A DNA stretch of 64,000 nucleotides, taken from positions 868,001 through 932,000 of the forward strand of contig NZ_CP104398.1 in the NCBI RefSeq assembly GCF_025311495.1, in the 5' to 3' direction. The notes below the pieces were generated by a model that ran no database searches, was not told the origin of the DNA, and saw only the letters and a program-made list of their open reading frames with translations. Shown here piece by piece: positions 27,950 to 40,608 of the stretch. Made by a program: the position numbers and the translations under genes. Within the stretch, counting starts at the first letter, position 1, and the number at the start of each line of letters is the position of its first letter. This DNA is from Limosilactobacillus oris. GTDB lineage: Bacteria > Bacillota > Bacilli > Lactobacillales > Lactobacillaceae.

Positions 27950-29354
27950 ATGGCTGGATTATATGGTAAAACAGTAAAGAAAATCGTAACTTTCTCGATC
28001 CCATTTTTGGTTCCTATTCTTCGGATCACCCTCTTCCAAAGTATCAGCTGAACGAAAAGCCGGTGGAACCGCGGATTACCTACCGGATCGTTAAGGAGCA
28101 CTTCTGGATGAAGGAAACGCCCGTGAAAACCTGGCAACCTTCTGTCAGACTTATATGGAACCAAATGCAACGAAAATCATGGCCGAAACAATGGATAAAA
28201 ACGCCATTGATAAGTCAGAATACCAACGGACAGCTGAACTAGAAAACCGCTGTGTTAACATTATTGCTAACCTTTGGCACGCTCAACCCGCTGAGAACTA
28301 CATGGGGACTTCCACGGTCGGTTCTTCTGAGGCATGTATGCTTGGTGGCCTGGCAATGAAGTTTGCCTGGCGGGAACGGGCCAAGAAGCTGGGCCTGGAC
28401 ATTCACGCCCACAAGCCAAACCTGGTTATTTCTTCCGGCTACCAAGTTTGCTGGGAAAAATTTGCCACCTACTTTGACATTGAACTGCGGACCGTCGCAA
28501 TGGATGAACAGCACCAGTCGCTTAACATGGAAAAGGTAATGGACTATGTTGACGAATATACGATTGGGACCGTTGGTATCATGGGGATTACCTACACAGG
28601 CCGTTATGATAACATTGCTAAGCTAAACGACCTGGTCGAAGCCTATAATAAGACAACCCCTTACAAGGTTTACATCCACGTTGATGCCGCCTCAGCTGGT
28701 TTCTACGCACCGTTCATGGAGCCAGATATCAAGTGGGACTTCCAGCTGAAGAACGTTGTTTCCATTAATTCGTCAGGTCACAAGTACGGCCTGGTATACC
28801 CAGGGATTGGTTGGGTTCTCTGGCGCGACAAGCAGTTCTTGCCAGACAAACTGATCTTTAAGGTCAGCTATCTTGGTGGTGAACTGCCGACCATGGCAAT
28901 CAACTTCTCACGGAGTGCCTCGCAAATCATCGGTCAATACTACAACTTTGTCCGCTTCGGCTTTAATGGCTACAAGGAAATCCAAAAGCGGACCCATGAC
29001 GTTGCCGTCTACCTGTCCAGTGAAATTGCCAAATTAGGCCACTTTGAAATCGTCAATGACGGTTCCGAACTGCCAATTGTCTGCTACAAGCACAAGATTA
29101 ACGATGGCGTTGACTGGACCCTCTACGACCTGGCTGACCGTCTCCGGATGAAGGATTGGCAAGTACCAGCCTACCCACTGCCGGAAAACCTCGACAACAT
29201 CGAAGTTCAACGGATCGTCTGCCGGGCTGACCTGGGAATGAACATGGCCCACGACTTCATCGAAGATATGAAGCGGGCAATTGACGAGTTAAATAACTCG
29301 CACATTGTCAGCCACCAACGGACTGAGCTCAAGAAGTACGGCTTTACCCACTAG
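27950..29354 (+). pseudogene. gadB: glutamate decarboxylase, two frameshifts near the N-terminus
   Basis: A PLP enzyme that turns glutamate into GABA and CO2, consuming a proton. The ATG at 27950 follows AGGAGG by 10 nt and reads MAGLYGKTVKKIVTFSI, then shifts frame at the CCC of 28000-28002. The next frame gives PIFGSYSSDHPLPKYQLNEK up to EHF, then shifts again near 28104. From GNARENLATFCQTYMEP the frame is open to 29354. Each lesion fits loss of one base. Downstream, HVDAASAGFYAPF and the PLP lysine in NSSGHKYG remain. An internal ATG at 28155 would give a product lacking about 65 N-terminal residues. Confidence 0.9.
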
Positions 29355-29393
29355 TATTGAGCTGTGCCTAGCCTGATAATTTAATTCCACCTA

Positions 29394-29434
29394 CTCCCCC
29401 AAGTGACCTGATTAGTTGCTTGGGGGAGCTTTTT
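29394..29434 (+). terminator. gad locus terminator
   Basis: Perfect 10-bp stem CTCCCCCAAG (29394-29403) with its complement at 29419-29428, followed by CTTTTTGTG, 40 nt after the gadB stop. Confidence 0.9.
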
Positions 29435-29617
29435 GTGTGGGGAAGAAAGTTGGTCAAATGTTGCTTCGTCAGCTGCTGCACCATCGCCTTATTATCTTTG
29501 AAATAGCTAAAGGACCGGGGCTTCACTCCCAACTGCTGCCTGCCAACCAAAGGTCTCCTCGACTAGCAGCACGTCCGAACCCATCGCTAGTGGCCGCCAA
29601 AAAACGTTTAAAATAAA
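29435..29617. other. unexplained stretch between gad terminator and rplQ terminator
   Basis: No gene is supported. A minus-strand frame over about 29430-29545 (GRQQLGVKPRSFSYFKD) is open for roughly 40 codons but has no good start. It may be a remnant left when the gad locus arrived. Confidence 0.4.
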
Positions 29618-29714
29618 AAATCACTTACCATTGCGGCGCACGGGGTTTCCGCATTCGAGCTAGACTAGGGTTACCCCACCATCGTAACGCTCTATGCCAT
29701 CAATGATAGTGATT
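29618..29714 (-). terminator. long-stem terminator of the S10-spc-alpha operon
   Basis: AATCACTTACCATTG (29618-29632) and CAATGATAGTGATT (29701-29714) form a stem with about 13 pairs, enclosing about 68 nt with further hairpins. On the minus strand the outer stem ends GTGATTTTTTATTTT, 28 nt past rplQ. Confidence 0.75.
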
Positions 29715-29742
29715 CTTTATTACGTATTTAGTTTGTCAGTAA

Positions 29743-30126
29743 TTAGTCGACGAATTCCAAGATAACCATTGGAGCGCCGTCACCACGACGAGGCATGGTC
29801 TTCAAAATCCGCGTGTAACCACCGTTCCGATCTGCGTACTTTGGTGCAAGTTCTTCAAACAAGTGTTGAAGTGCAGATTGGATCCGAATGTCATCGCCGT
29901 CTTCCTTAACATCCGCAACAACATTACGGATAAAGGCAGCAGCCTTCCGGCGAGAAGCAAGGTCACCGTGCTTAGCAAGTGTAACCATCTTGTCAGCGGT
30001 CTTGCGAACTTCCTTTGCACGTGCTTCAGTAGTGGTAATCTGACCATTAACGATCAAATCAGTAGTTAAATCACGTAATAAAGCTTTACGTTGTGAACTT
30101 GTACGTCCTAATTTACGGTAACTCAT
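29743..30126 (-). CDS. rplQ: 50S ribosomal protein L17
   Basis: A 127-residue L17 near the exit tunnel of the large subunit, recognised by [19 protein letters not shown] and the C-terminal [19 protein letters not shown]. Last gene of the S10-spc-alpha cluster, 32 nt after rpoA. In related genomes ecfA1 comes next; here a terminator and the plus-strand gad locus intervene. Confidence 0.97.
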   Translation of the reverse strand: MSYRKLGRTSSQRKALLRDLTTDLIVNGQITTTEARAKEVRKTADKMVTLAKHGDLASRRKAAAFIRNVVADVKEDGDDIRIQSALQHLFEELAPKYADRNGGYTRILKTMPRRGDGAPMVILEFVD

Positions 30127-30158
30127 GAACTGGTTCCCTCCTTTGCAATTGGTATCAA

Positions 30159-31103
30159 TTAATCATCCTGGCGGAATGAAACGCCAAGGTCATTTAATTT
30201 GAGCTTAATTTCTTCTAATGACTTCTGTCCTAAGTTCCGAACCTTCATCATGTCAGAAACGGTCCGATCAGTCAGTTCCTTAACGGTGTTAATTCCCGCA
30301 CGCTTGAGACAGTTGTATGAACGAACAGACAAGTCCAGTTCCTCAATCGTCATTTCAAGCGTCTTTTCCTTGTGGGTTTCTTCCTTTTCAACCATCACTT
30401 GGACATTTTGCGCCGTTTCAGTCAGGTTAACAAACATTGCCAAGTGTTCAGTCAAAATCTTAGCACCCAAACTAACCGCTTCGGTTGGTGTAATTGAACC
30501 ATCAGTCCAAACATCCAGGGTCAACTTGTCGAAATCACTCCGTTGACCAACCCGCGCATTTTCCACGGTGTAGTTTACACGTTCGATTGGAGTATAAATG
30601 GAATCAATTGGCAGTACACCGATGGCCAAATCTTCCATCCGGGCCTTATTATCATTAGCTGAAAGGTAACCACGACCTTTATCAGCTGTCATCTTAATGT
30701 GTAATTCTGCACCATCAGCGACAGTTGCAATATGCAAATCAGGGTTCAAGACAGATACTTCGCTATCACCTTGAATATCACCGGCGGTTACTTCAGCAGG
30801 TCCCTTGACGTCTAATTCCAAGTCCTTTTGGTCTTCAGAATTGATTTTCAGCGAAACCTTTTTAAGGTTTAAGATAATCTGGGTAACATCTTCAGTAACA
30901 CCCTTCACCGTGCTGAATTCGTGCAAAACACCATCAATTTGCATGGTAGTAATTGCTGAACCTGGCAATGAAGCAATGAGAACCCGTCTCAGTGAGTTAC
31001 CAAGAGTCGTCCCATAACCGCGCTCAAGTGGTTCTACAACAAACTTGCCGTAGTTATCCGTTTCTTCAACTTTATGAATGTTTGGCTTTTCAAATTCGAT
31101 CAT
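30159..31103 (-). CDS. rpoA: DNA-directed RNA polymerase subunit alpha
   Basis: A 314-residue alpha subunit. The N-terminal domain (residues 1-230; [19 protein letters not shown] at about 30) dimerises and scaffolds beta and beta'. The C-terminal domain (about 245-314; [17 protein letters not shown] and [12 protein letters not shown]) binds UP elements and activators. Length and domains are normal. Confidence 0.98.
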   Translation of the reverse strand: MIEFEKPNIHKVEETDNYGKFVVEPLERGYGTTLGNSLRRVLIASLPGSAITTMQIDGVLHEFSTVKGVTEDVTQIILNLKKVSLKINSEDQKDLELDVKGPAEVTAGDIQGDSEVSVLNPDLHIATVADGAELHIKMTADKGRGYLSANDNKARMEDLAIGVLPIDSIYTPIERVNYTVENARVGQRSDFDKLTLDVWTDGSITPTEAVSLGAKILTEHLAMFVNLTETAQNVQVMVEKEETHKEKTLEMTIEELDLSVRSYNCLKRAGINTVKELTDRTVSDMMKVRNLGQKSLEEIKLKLNDLGVSFRQDD

Positions 31104-31187
31104 TCTATCCCTGTACCCCTTTCAAACGTGGTGCGCATTTTTAACAAAAGACAAATTGTGGAAAACAGGTTCTCCACCAAATGTCCA

Positions 31188-31577
31188 TTAAACACGACGA
31201 CGCTTTGGAGGACGAGAACCATTGTGTGGGACTGGAGTTACATCGCGGATTGCGGTAACTTCCAAACCAGTTGCTTGCAGAGCACGGATTGCAGCTTCAC
31301 GCCCAGAACCTGGACCCTTAACTTCAACTTCAACAGTCTTCATACCGTGTTCCATAGCTTGCTTGGCAGCAGCTTCTGAAGCCATTTGGGCAGCAAATGG
31401 AGTTGACTTCCGTGAACCCTTGAAGCCCAAGACACCAGCTGATGACCAAGCAACGGCGTTACCTTGAACGTCAGTAATCATGATCAAAGTGTTGTTAAAT
31501 GTTGAGTGAATGTGCGCAACACCAGTTTCAACATTCTTCTTTGCACGACGCTTACGCGTACCTTTTTTGGTTGCCAT
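31188..31577 (-). CDS. rpsK: 30S ribosomal protein S11
   Basis: A 129-residue S11 forming the platform around 16S helices near the mRNA exit. It contains [31 protein letters not shown] and the C-terminal [17 protein letters not shown]. 84 nt separate it from rpoA and 34 nt from rpsM. Confidence 0.97.
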   Translation of the reverse strand: MATKKGTRKRRAKKNVETGVAHIHSTFNNTLIMITDVQGNAVAWSSAGVLGFKGSRKSTPFAAQMASEAAAKQAMEHGMKTVEVEVKGPGSGREAAIRALQATGLEVTAIRDVTPVPHNGSRPPKRRRV

Positions 31578-31611
31578 ATCTAGTACTAACCTCCTTTTTT
31601 ATAAAATTAAA

Positions 31612-31977
31612 TTACTTCTTCTTGTTAGCGATGGTTACCGCCTTACCCTTACGAGTACGAGCGTTGTTCTTCGTGTGTTGACCACGAACTGGTAAACCAC
31701 GACGGTGACGCATACCACGGTATGAACCAATTTCTTGCAGACGCTTGATGTTCATTGAAACTTCCCGGCGTAAGTCACCTTCCACTTGGATGTTTTCAAC
31801 TTGACCACGGATCTTTTCTTCTTGGTCCGGAGTTAAATCACGAACACGAACATCTTCAGAAACACCGGCAGCTTCCAAAATCTTCTTAGCAGTGGAATCA
31901 CCGATACCGTAAATATAAGTTAAGCCGATTACGATTCGCTTGTCACGAGGTAAATCGACACCTGCAATACGAGCCAT
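31612..31977 (-). CDS. rpsM: 30S ribosomal protein S13
   Basis: A 121-residue S13 in the head of the small subunit, contacting the P-site tRNA and L5. Begins [19 protein letters not shown] and ends with the basic [17 protein letters not shown] tail. Upstream of rpsK as usual. Confidence 0.97.
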   Translation of the reverse strand: MARIAGVDLPRDKRIVIGLTYIYGIGDSTAKKILEAAGVSEDVRVRDLTPDQEEKIRGQVENIQVEGDLRREVSMNIKRLQEIGSYRGMRHRRGLPVRGQHTKNNARTRKGKAVTIANKKK

Positions 31978-32007
31978 TTAGTGCACCTCCATTCCTATAT
32001 AATAAAA

Positions 32008-32127
32008 TTACTTACCTTGACGTTGCTTGTGCTTTGGGTTAGCAGAGCAAATCACCATAATACGTCCATGACGCTTAATGATCTTGCAGTGCTCGCACAT
32101 CCGCTTGACTGATGGTCTTACTTTCAT
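32008..32127 (-). CDS. rpmJ: 50S ribosomal protein L36
   Basis: A 39-residue zinc-binding L36: [20 protein letters not shown] and [14 protein letters not shown]. The ligand set C-x2-C ... C ... H is present, so this is the zinc-containing form. It lies between rpsM and infA, its standard place. Confidence 0.95.
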   Translation of the reverse strand: MKVRPSVKRMCEHCKIIKRHGRIMVICSANPKHKQRQGK

Positions 32128-32166
32128 CCTTAAAAATCCTCCTAAGAGTTCCTAGATCAACAATTA

Positions 32167-32385
32167 TTACTTAAACCGGAACGTGATCCGACCCTTGGTA
32201 AGGTCATATGGAGACATTTCAACCTTTACTCGGTCCCCAGGCAGAATCTTGATGTAGTGCATCCGAATCTTTCCTGAGACATGAGCAAGAATCTCCGCCC
32301 CATTTTCCAGTTCAACTTTAAACATCGCGTTAGGCAGGGTTTCAGTAACCTTACCCTCAACTTCAATCACATCGGCTTTTGCCAC
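32167..32385 (-). CDS. infA: translation initiation factor IF-1
   Basis: A 72-residue OB-fold factor that occupies the A site of the 30S during initiation: [20 protein letters not shown] and [23 protein letters not shown] start at 32385 with AAGGAGG upstream. A separate promoter precedes it (32475-32503). Confidence 0.97.
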   Translation of the reverse strand: MAKADVIEVEGKVTETLPNAMFKVELENGAEILAHVSGKIRMHYIKILPGDRVKVEMSPYDLTKGRITFRFK

Positions 32386-32474
32386 GAAACGGTTCCTCCT
32401 TGCTTAATCAAGAAATTACGTAAAAACGGTGGAAAGCGCACTACTCCCCACTGTCAGCTAGATAAACCTTGCCT

Positions 32475-32503
32475 AGTTTAGCATAAGTAGCTGTCTAGCG
32501 CAA
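32475..32503 (-). promoter_or_regulatory. internal promoter upstream of infA
   Basis: TTGCGC (complement of 32498-32503), 17-bp spacer ending in TGC, and TAAACT (complement of 32475-32480): an extended -10. It lies in the 132-nt gap between adk and infA and can boost infA to rplQ separately from the S10 promoter. Confidence 0.65.
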
Positions 32504-32517
32504 GTTATCAAGCATCT

Positions 32518-34490
<1,973 letters not shown>

Positions 34491-34491
34491 A

Positions 34492-34926
34492 TTACATCAC
34501 CTCAGTTTTACCGCCAGCAGCTTCAATTGCTGAAACCGCTGAAGCAGAAAACTTGTTAGCCTTAACAGTTAACTTCTTTTCCAGCTTACCGCTACCAAGA
34601 ACCTTAACACCGCTCTTCAAGTTCTTAACGATTCCGTTTTCTACCAGAACTTCTGGAGTAACTTCAGCACCGTCATCGAACTTGTTCAGGGCAGTCAAGT
34701 TAACAATAGCGTATTCCTTGCGGTTGATGTTGGTAAAACCACGCTTAGGAATTTGCCGGTAGAGTGGCATTTGACCCCCTTCAAAACCAAGACGAGTCTT
34801 GCCGTGAGCCTTTTGACCCTTAGTACCACGTCCTGAAGTGAAACCGTGACCTGATGAAAGACCACGACCCTTACGAAGACGCTTTGAACGAGAACCTTCA
34901 GCAGGCTTCAATTCATTTAACTTCAT
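34492..34926 (-). CDS. rplO: 50S ribosomal protein L15
   Basis: A 144-residue L15, a late-assembly protein of the 50S. Gly/Lys/Arg-rich N-terminus ([20 protein letters not shown]), then [18 protein letters not shown]. It is directly upstream of secY (1-nt gap). Confidence 0.97.
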   Translation of the reverse strand: MKLNELKPAEGSRSKRLRKGRGLSSGHGFTSGRGTKGQKAHGKTRLGFEGGQMPLYRQIPKRGFTNINRKEYAIVNLTALNKFDDGAEVTPEVLVENGIVKNLKSGVKVLGSGKLEKKLTVKANKFSASAVSAIEAAGGKTEVM

Positions 34927-34958
34927 TTGGTAGGCACCTCCTTATTATTTAGTTTTAA

Positions 34959-35141
34959 TTACTTAACTTCTTCGATGGAAACTAAGTGTGCAACTTTGAA
35001 AATTTGACCACGTGTTGCGGCATTGTCTGGCAGAATGTTTGAACTGCCGATCTTGCCTAAGCCCAAGGCCTGAACGGTCTTCCGTTGGGTTGGTTCACGG
35101 TGGGCAACACTGTGGATTAAGGTAACTTTAACTTTAGCCAT
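34959..35141 (-). CDS. rpmD: 50S ribosomal protein L30
   Basis: A 60-residue L30: [20 protein letters not shown] and [20 protein letters not shown]. Standard length and position between rpsE and rplO. Confidence 0.96.
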   Translation of the reverse strand: MAKVKVTLIHSVAHREPTQRKTVQALGLGKIGSSNILPDNAATRGQIFKVAHLVSIEEVK

Positions 35142-35155
35142 AATTAGTGCCCTCC

Positions 35156-35659
35156 TTATTCAGCCAAGTGATCTACTGAAACACCACGAAGCTTAGCAAC
35201 TTCGTCAGCGCTCTTCAATTGCTTCAGACCTTCGAAAGTAGCCCGAACCACGCTGATTGGCGTGTTGGAGCCCAGACGCTTGGAAGTAACATCGGCAACC
35301 CCGGCCAGGTCCATAACGTTACGAACCGCACCACCGGCAGCAACCCCGGAACCTTCAACGGCGGGCTTCAACATGATCTTACCACCGCCGTAAGTACCGA
35401 TAACTTCGTGCGGAATAGTAGTACCAACGATTGGAACAGTAATCAGGTTCTTTTCAGCAGCAGCTTGAGCCTTGCGGATAGCTTCTGGAACTTCTTGAGC
35501 CTTACCAGTACCAAAACCAACGTGACCCTTACGATCGCCGACGATAACAAGGGCAGCAAACCGCATCCGACGACCACCCTTAACAACCTTGGTAATCCGG
35601 TTGATAGCAACAACTTGATCGTCTAAGTCCAACTTTGCTGGATCAATGTATTCTGACAT
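35156..35659 (-). CDS. rpsE: 30S ribosomal protein S5
   Basis: A 167-residue S5, at the mRNA entry site and important for decoding accuracy. The double-stranded RNA-binding fold reads [20 protein letters not shown], and the second domain has [16 protein letters not shown]. 15 nt before rpmD. Confidence 0.97.
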   Translation of the reverse strand: MSEYIDPAKLDLDDQVVAINRITKVVKGGRRMRFAALVIVGDRKGHVGFGTGKAQEVPEAIRKAQAAAEKNLITVPIVGTTIPHEVIGTYGGGKIMLKPAVEGSGVAAGGAVRNVMDLAGVADVTSKRLGSNTPISVVRATFEGLKQLKSADEVAKLRGVSVDHLAE

Positions 35660-35681
35660 TGCAGGTTATTCCTCCTTTTCC

Positions 35682-36038
35682 TTAGAATTTAAGTCCGTTT
35701 TCACGAGCAGCTTCAGCCAAAGCTTGAACACGACCATGGTACAGGTACCCACCACGGTCAAATACAACGTTCGTGATGTTTTGGTCAGCAGCACGCTTGG
35801 CAATCAATGCACCAACGCCGCTAGCTTGTTCAGTCTTCGTCTTACCACTAACTTCGCTGTCGTTTGTGGAGGCACTTGCGAGCGTCACACCCTTTACGTC
35901 ATCAATTAATTGAGCGTAAATGTTTTTGTTTGAACGGTAAACACTTAAGCGTGGGCGCTCCGCAGTACCAGAGATCTTGCCGCGAACGCGCATGTGACGG
36001 CGTTGACGGATCTTGTTCTTATCTGGTTTAGAAATCAC
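35682..36038 (-). CDS. rplR: 50S ribosomal protein L18
   Basis: A 118-residue L18 that binds 5S r[23 protein letters not shown] and [21 protein letters not shown] take the GTG at 36038 (MISKPDKNK), 6 nt after AGAGGTG; the GTG three codons upstream (36047) is itself part of that ribosome site. Confidence 0.94.
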   Translation of the reverse strand: MISKPDKNKIRQRRHMRVRGKISGTAERPRLSVYRSNKNIYAQLIDDVKGVTLASASTNDSEVSGKTKTEQASGVGALIAKRAADQNITNVVFDRGGYLYHGRVQALAEAARENGLKF

Positions 36039-36100
36039 AACAGTCACCTCTTATTAAATAGTATAGTTTAATTCGTAGACGGTAGATTAACCTCTCAAGG

Positions 36101-36637
36101 TTACTTACCAGTCTTACCTTCCTTACGGATGATGTGTTCGTTTTCGTAACGAATACCCTTACCCTTGTATGGCTCAGGTGAACGAACGGCACGAACTTGG
36201 GCAGCAAAATCACCAAGGTGTTCCTTGTTGATGGAGCTTAATTCGATAGTAGTGTTGTCAGGAACCTTAATATCAATATCTTCCGGCTTGTCCATTTCAA
36301 CTGGGTTGGAGTAACCAACAGTCAAAATCAGCTTGTTGCCCTTGAATTGAGCACGGTAACCAACACCGACTAACTTCAGGACCTTCTTGTAACCATCAAC
36401 AACACCTTCAACCATGTTGTTAACGTTTGCCCGGGTAGTACCGTGAATCATCTTCATCTTGTTGGAATCATCATCACGGTCAAACTTAATCACGTTGTCA
36501 GCAACCGTCATCTTAATCAAAGGTGAGATTTCACGTGACAAAGTTCCCTTAGGACCCTTAACAGTTACGACGTTGCCTTCCTGGGATACTTCTACGCCTT
36601 GTGGCAAGTCAATTTCCTTGTAACCAATACGACTCAT
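36101..36637 (-). CDS. rplF: 50S ribosomal protein L6
   Basis: A 178-residue L6 with two related domains next to the factor-binding centre: [17 protein letters not shown] and the C-terminal [19 protein letters not shown]. The ATG at 36637 with AGGAGG upstream is the family start; the frame is open to 36673 but that part is not conserved. Confidence 0.96.
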   Translation of the reverse strand: MSRIGYKEIDLPQGVEVSQEGNVVTVKGPKGTLSREISPLIKMTVADNVIKFDRDDDSNKMKMIHGTTRANVNNMVEGVVDGYKKVLKLVGVGYRAQFKGNKLILTVGYSNPVEMDKPEDIDIKVPDNTTIELSSINKEHLGDFAAQVRAVRSPEPYKGKGIRYENEHIIRKEGKTGK

Positions 36638-36666
36638 GCGTGCACCTCCTAACTTTATATAATATC

Positions 36667-37065
36667 TTACCAAATGTAAGCGATAACTTCGCCACCGATT
36701 TTCTTGGCGCGAGCTACCTTATCGGTTACAACACCCTCAGATGTTGAAATAATAGCAATACCTAATCCGTTAAGAACCTTTGGCACAGCATCAGCCTTAA
36801 CATAAGACCGCAGACCAGGCTTTGAAATCCGCTTCAAGCCAGAAATAACGCGTTGACCGTCGTTGCCATATTTCAAGAACACACGGATGATGCCTTGCTT
36901 GTTATCGTCAACATATTCAACATCGCGAACGAAACCTTCATTCTTCAAGATTTCGGCGATGTCCTTCTTCATCTTAGATGCAGGAACCTCAACTGATTCG
37001 TGTTGTGCCATGTTAGCATTACGAATCCGCGTTAAGAAATCTGCAATTGGATCGCTCATAGACAT
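36667..37065 (-). CDS. rpsH: 30S ribosomal protein S8
   Basis: A 132-residue S8, a primary 16S binder in the central domain: [20 protein letters not shown] and the C-terminal [20 protein letters not shown]. The first ATG is 9 nt from AAGGAGG. It also could repress the spc genes as in other bacteria, though no site was identified. Confidence 0.97.
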   Translation of the reverse strand: MSMSDPIADFLTRIRNANMAQHESVEVPASKMKKDIAEILKNEGFVRDVEYVDDNKQGIIRVFLKYGNDGQRVISGLKRISKPGLRSYVKADAVPKVLNGLGIAIISTSEGVVTDKVARAKKIGGEVIAYIW

Positions 37066-37096
37066 CGATGTTTTCCTCCTTTTGTCGGTGATTTGT

Positions 37097-37282
37097 TTAC
37101 CAGCTAGCCTTCTTTAAACCAGGAATTTGTCCCTTGTGGGCAAGTTCACGTAAGCAAATCCGGCATAGGTGGAATTTACGGTAAACTGAGTGCGGACGTC
37201 CACAACGTGCACAACGCGTGTATTCACGACTTGAGAACTTCGCTGGACGGTTGCACTTAGCAATCATTGATTTTTTAGCCAA
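37097..37282 (-). CDS. rpsZ: 30S ribosomal protein S14, zinc type
   Basis: A 61-residue S14 with two zinc-binding Cys pairs (CARCGRPH and CRICLRELA) and the family end [11 protein letters not shown]. This is the short zinc-containing form usual in the Firmicutes spc operon; zinc-free paralogues (rpsN2) may exist elsewhere. Confidence 0.96.
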   Translation of the reverse strand: MAKKSMIAKCNRPAKFSSREYTRCARCGRPHSVYRKFHLCRICLRELAHKGQIPGLKKASW

Positions 37283-37296
37283 TTTGTGGAACCTCC

Positions 37297-37839
37297 TTAT
37301 TTAGCAAATGGCATGCCGAGTTGGGCAAGTAATTCATGTGATTCTTCATCACTTTCAGCAGTAGTAACAATGACTACGTCCAAGCCCCGAACCCGGTTAA
37401 CCTTATCGTAATCAATTTCAGGGAAAATTAATTGTTCATGGATACCAAGAGTGTAGTTACCACGACCATCAAAGGCCTTGTTGCTTACACCGTGGAAGTC
37501 ACGAACCCGTGGCAATGCTACGTTGACTAACTTGTCCAAGAAATCATACATCCGTTCACCACGTAAGGTTACCTTAGCACCAATTGGCATTCCTTCACGA
37601 AGACGGAAGCCGGCGATGGACTTCTTAGCCTTAGTGATCAATGGCTTTTGACCAGCAATCAAGCCCAATTCTTCAACGGCTTCGTCCAAGTTCTTGGAGT
37701 TAGTAGTGGCATCACCAACACCCATGTTCAAGACGATCTTGTCGACCTTTGGCGCTTGCATCGTTGAAGTGTAGTTGAACTTTTCAATCAATGCAGGACG
37801 GATTTCGCTTTCGTACTTAGCTTTTAAACGGTTTTCCAT
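37297..37839 (-). CDS. rplE: 50S ribosomal protein L5
   Basis: A 180-residue L5, which binds 5S rRNA and the P-site tRNA elbow. Contains [39 protein letters not shown] and the [20 protein letters not shown] end. 15 nt before rpsZ. Confidence 0.97.
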   Translation of the reverse strand: MENRLKAKYESEIRPALIEKFNYTSTMQAPKVDKIVLNMGVGDATTNSKNLDEAVEELGLIAGQKPLITKAKKSIAGFRLREGMPIGAKVTLRGERMYDFLDKLVNVALPRVRDFHGVSNKAFDGRGNYTLGIHEQLIFPEIDYDKVNRVRGLDVVIVTTAESDEESHELLAQLGMPFAK

Positions 37840-37864
37840 TAGTAATTATTCCTCCTTTCCTCGA

Positions 37865-38173
37865 TTAGTCGATGGTCTTGCCAGATTTCTTGGCAACCCG
37901 AACCTTCTTGCCATCAACGAACTTGTAACCAACACGGGTTGGTTCGTTGGTAGAAGGATCAATCAGCATTACGTTTGAAGCATTGATAGCAGCTTCAGTT
38001 TCAATAACGCCACCGTTAGGATTTGCGTTGCTTGGCTTTTGGTGTTTCTTAACCATGTTAATGCCTTCAACGATTACACGGTTTTGGGCAGCGAAGATTT
38101 GCTTAACGTTACCTTCCTTACCCTTGTCTTTACCGGCGATAACGCGAACTTTGTCACCTGTTTTAATGAGCAT
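37865..38173 (-). CDS. rplX: 50S ribosomal protein L24
   Basis: A 102-residue KOW-domain protein that starts 50S assembly: [20 protein letters not shown] and [20 protein letters not shown]. Start MLIKTGDKV with AGGAGGTG upstream. Confidence 0.97.
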   Translation of the reverse strand: MLIKTGDKVRVIAGKDKGKEGNVKQIFAAQNRVIVEGINMVKKHQKPSNANPNGGVIETEAAINASNVMLIDPSTNEPTRVGYKFVDGKKVRVAKKSGKTID

Positions 38174-38206
38174 GTTGATTGTGCACCTCCTTATTTTTGG
38201 TTAATC

Positions 38207-38575
38207 TTACAGAACTTCTGGAGCCAGAGAAACGATCTTCATGAAGTCATCGCCACGAAGTTCACGAGCGATTGGCCCAAAAATACGGGTACCCTTAGGG
38301 CTCTTATCGTTGTTGATCAAAACAGCGGCGTTTTCATCAAACTTGATGTAAGAACCATCCTTACGGTGCAGACCATGCTTAGTCCGTACAACGACAGCCT
38401 TAACAACGTCACCTTTCTTGACAACGCCACCTGGTGTTGCCTGCTTTACAGTAGCAACAATAATGTCACCGATGTTACCAGTCTTAACTCGGGAACCACC
38501 CAAGATCTTGATGACAAGGATTTCACGAGCACCGGAATTATCAGCGACCTTCAACCGACTTTCCTGTTGAATCAC
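38207..38575 (-). CDS. rplN: 50S ribosomal protein L14
   Basis: A 122-residue L14 at the subunit interface: [20 protein letters not shown] and the C-terminal [23 protein letters not shown] start with GGAGGA upstream. Confidence 0.97.
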   Translation of the reverse strand: MIQQESRLKVADNSGAREILVIKILGGSRVKTGNIGDIIVATVKQATPGGVVKKGDVVKAVVVRTKHGLHRKDGSYIKFDENAAVLINNDKSPKGTRIFGPIARELRGDDFMKIVSLAPEVL

Positions 38576-38639
38576 GGTTAATGTCCTCCTTCCATTTACA
38601 AATAAGAATTAGAATACGAATTTAAGAGTTATCTGCTAA

Positions 38640-38906
38640 TTAAAGGGTAGCAGCCTTTTCGACAACTTTTACAAGACGGAAACGCTTCTTAGCTGATAAT
38701 GGCCGAGTTTCCATGATTTGTACAGTGTCGCCGGTCTTTGCTTCGTTGTTTTCATCGTGTGCGTAGAACTTCTTTGAGTACTTAACACGCTTGCCGTAAA
38801 TTGGGGCACTCTTGTAAGTGTCGATTACGACAGTGATGGTCTTGTCCATCTTGTCAGAAACAACGCGGCCTTGATAAACCTTGCGTGCATTACGTTCTTC
38901 ACTCAT
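38640..38906 (-). CDS. rpsQ: 30S ribosomal protein S17
   Basis: An 88-residue OB-fold S17, early 16S binder: [39 protein letters not shown] and [20 protein letters not shown]. Normal length. Confidence 0.97.
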   Translation of the reverse strand: MSEERNARKVYQGRVVSDKMDKTITVVIDTYKSAPIYGKRVKYSKKFYAHDENNEAKTGDTVQIMETRPLSAKKRFRLVKVVEKAATL

Positions 38907-38930
38907 GCGCTAATCCTCCTTTTCGTATTC

Positions 38931-39137
38931 TTATTTGTTTAATTCTTGTTGACGAAGAACTGTCTTAACCCGTGCAATGTCCTTACGTACTTTTTTAAGG
39001 CTTGCAGTGTTTTCCAATTGACCAGTAGCTAATTGGAAACGCAAGTTAAACAATTGTTCCTTCAATTCCTTTTCACGGTCAAGTAGCTTGTCAGTGGTTA
39101 ATCCATTCAGTTCTTGTACGTAATCTTTACTTTTCAT
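38931..39137 (-). CDS. rpmC: 50S ribosomal protein L29
   Basis: A 68-residue two-helix L29 at the tunnel exit, a docking point for SRP and trigger factor: [20 protein letters not shown] and [20 protein letters not shown]. The ATG at 39137 lies 8 nt after AGGTGG and 11 nt inside rplP; a GTG at 39149 would lie within that site. Confidence 0.94.
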   Translation of the reverse strand: MKSKDYVQELNGLTTDKLLDREKELKEQLFNLRFQLATGQLENTASLKKVRKDIARVKTVLRQQELNK

Positions 39138-39561
39138 TAGATTGTCCACCTACTTCCTCACGTTGTACGATCTTAGTGCGAACTGGCAACTTGTGACCGG
39201 CAAGACGTAAAGCTTCACGAGCGACTTCTTCAGAAACGCCCCCTACTTCGAACATTACCTTGCCGCGCTTAACTGGAGCAACCCATCCTTCAGGAGCACC
39301 TTTACCGTTACCCATCCGGACACCAACACCTTTACTGGTGTAGGAAAGTTGAGGGAAGATCTTAATCCAAACCTTCCCACCACGCTTCATGTAACGAGTC
39401 ATCGCAATACGAGCGGCTTCGATTTGCCGGTTGCTGATCCAGTGGGAATCAAGTGCTTGCAAACCAAATTCACCAAAGGTAACCGTCTTGCCACCCTTAG
39501 CTTCGCCACGCATGTGACCACGTTGAACCTTACGGTGCTTTACTCGCTTTGGTACTAGCAT
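39127..39561 (-). CDS. rplP: 50S ribosomal protein L16
   Basis: A 144-residue L16 near the A site: [20 protein letters not shown] and [20 protein letters not shown]. It overlaps rpmC slightly and follows rpsC by 3 nt. Confidence 0.97.
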   Translation of the reverse strand: MLVPKRVKHRKVQRGHMRGEAKGGKTVTFGEFGLQALDSHWISNRQIEAARIAMTRYMKRGGKVWIKIFPQLSYTSKGVGVRMGNGKGAPEGWVAPVKRGKVMFEVGGVSEEVAREALRLAGHKLPVRTKIVQREEVGGQSNEK

Positions 39562-39564
39562 GTT

Positions 39565-40230
39565 TTACTTCCCTCCTTGTTCATCATCATTTTCATTCTT
39601 CTTGGTAGGAAGAACTTCACCACGGTAGATCCAAGTCTTAACACCCAGGACACCATAAGTAGTGTTTGCTTCATCCCAAGAGTAATCAATGTCGGCACGG
39701 AGAGTGTGCAATGGAACAGTACCGTCAGAGTATGATTCAACCCGTGACATATCAGCACCGTTCAAACGACCAGCAACTTGAGTCTTAATGCCCTTAGCGC
39801 CGGCACGCATAGCCCGTTGCATTGCTCCACGCATTGCACGACGGAAAGCAATCCGCGCTTCGAGTTGCCGTGCGATGCTTTCACCAACCAGGTGTGCATC
39901 CAAGTCTGGCTTCTTGATTTCCACAATGTTGATGTGGACACGCTTGCCAGTTAACTTGTTTAATTCCTTACGAAGTGCTTCAACTTCTGAACCACCCTTA
40001 CCAATAACCATTCCTGGCTTGGCAGTGTGAATTGAAACGTTGACGCGGTTTGCGGCACGTTCAATTTCAACGGTTGATACAGAGGCATCAGCAAGTCGCT
40101 TTTCAATGTACTTACGGATCCGAAGGTCTTCGTTCAGGTAGTTAGCAAAGTCTTTATCAGCGTACCACTTTGCAGTCCAATCGCGAATGACTCCGACACG
40201 AAAACCATTAGGATTGATCTTTTGACCCAC
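39565..40230 (-). CDS. rpsC: 30S ribosomal protein S3
   Basis: A 221-residue S3 of the mRNA entry channel with the KH domain ([20 protein letters not shown]) and [18 protein letters not shown] at the start. GTG start at 40230 with AGGAGG upstream. Short acidic tail. Confidence 0.97.
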   Translation of the reverse strand: MGQKINPNGFRVGVIRDWTAKWYADKDFANYLNEDLRIRKYIEKRLADASVSTVEIERAANRVNVSIHTAKPGMVIGKGGSEVEALRKELNKLTGKRVHINIVEIKKPDLDAHLVGESIARQLEARIAFRRAMRGAMQRAMRAGAKGIKTQVAGRLNGADMSRVESYSDGTVPLHTLRADIDYSWDEANTTYGVLGVKTWIYRGEVLPTKKNENDDEQGGK

Positions 40231-40242
40231 TATTTATTCCTC

Positions 40243-40590
40243 CTATCGTTCTGTAACAACCACTGTGATGTGACTAGTCCGCTTGTTAATTGGTGAAGCA
40301 GAACCCTTTGCACGAGGACGGAACCGCTTTAAGGTTGGTCCTTCGTTTGCGTAGGCTTCGCTGACAACCAATGAAGCACGATCTAAATCAAAGTTGTTTT
40401 CAGCGTTTGCAACAGCAGAATTTAAGACTTTTTGAACATCTGAAGCGGCACCACGGCTGGTGAACTTCAGAATAGCGAATGCTTCAGCAACGCTCTTGCC
40501 GCGAATTGCGTCTAAAACAAGGCGAACCTTACGGGCAGGAACACGGACCATCTTGGCAGTTGCCTTAGCGGAAGTGATGTTTTCAGCCAT
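40243..40590 (-). CDS. rplV: 50S ribosomal protein L22
   Basis: A 115-residue L22 lining the exit tunnel: [20 protein letters not shown], and the tunnel loop [20 protein letters not shown]. No macrolide-type deletion is seen in the loop. 12 nt before rpsC. Confidence 0.97.
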   Translation of the reverse strand: MAENITSAKATAKMVRVPARKVRLVLDAIRGKSVAEAFAILKFTSRGAASDVQKVLNSAVANAENNFDLDRASLVVSEAYANEGPTLKRFRPRAKGSASPINKRTSHITVVVTER

Positions 40591-40608
40591 TTCTTAATTC
40601 ACCCTCCT

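Noticed and set aside
28155-29354. Calling gadB intact from the internal ATG at 28155
   Set aside because: This would omit about 65 N-terminal residues that are still recognisable upstream in other frames, so the gene is better described as frameshifted.
29368-29550. 60-codon minus-strand frame after gadB
   Set aside because: No ribosome site, no family resemblance, and it overlaps the gad terminator.
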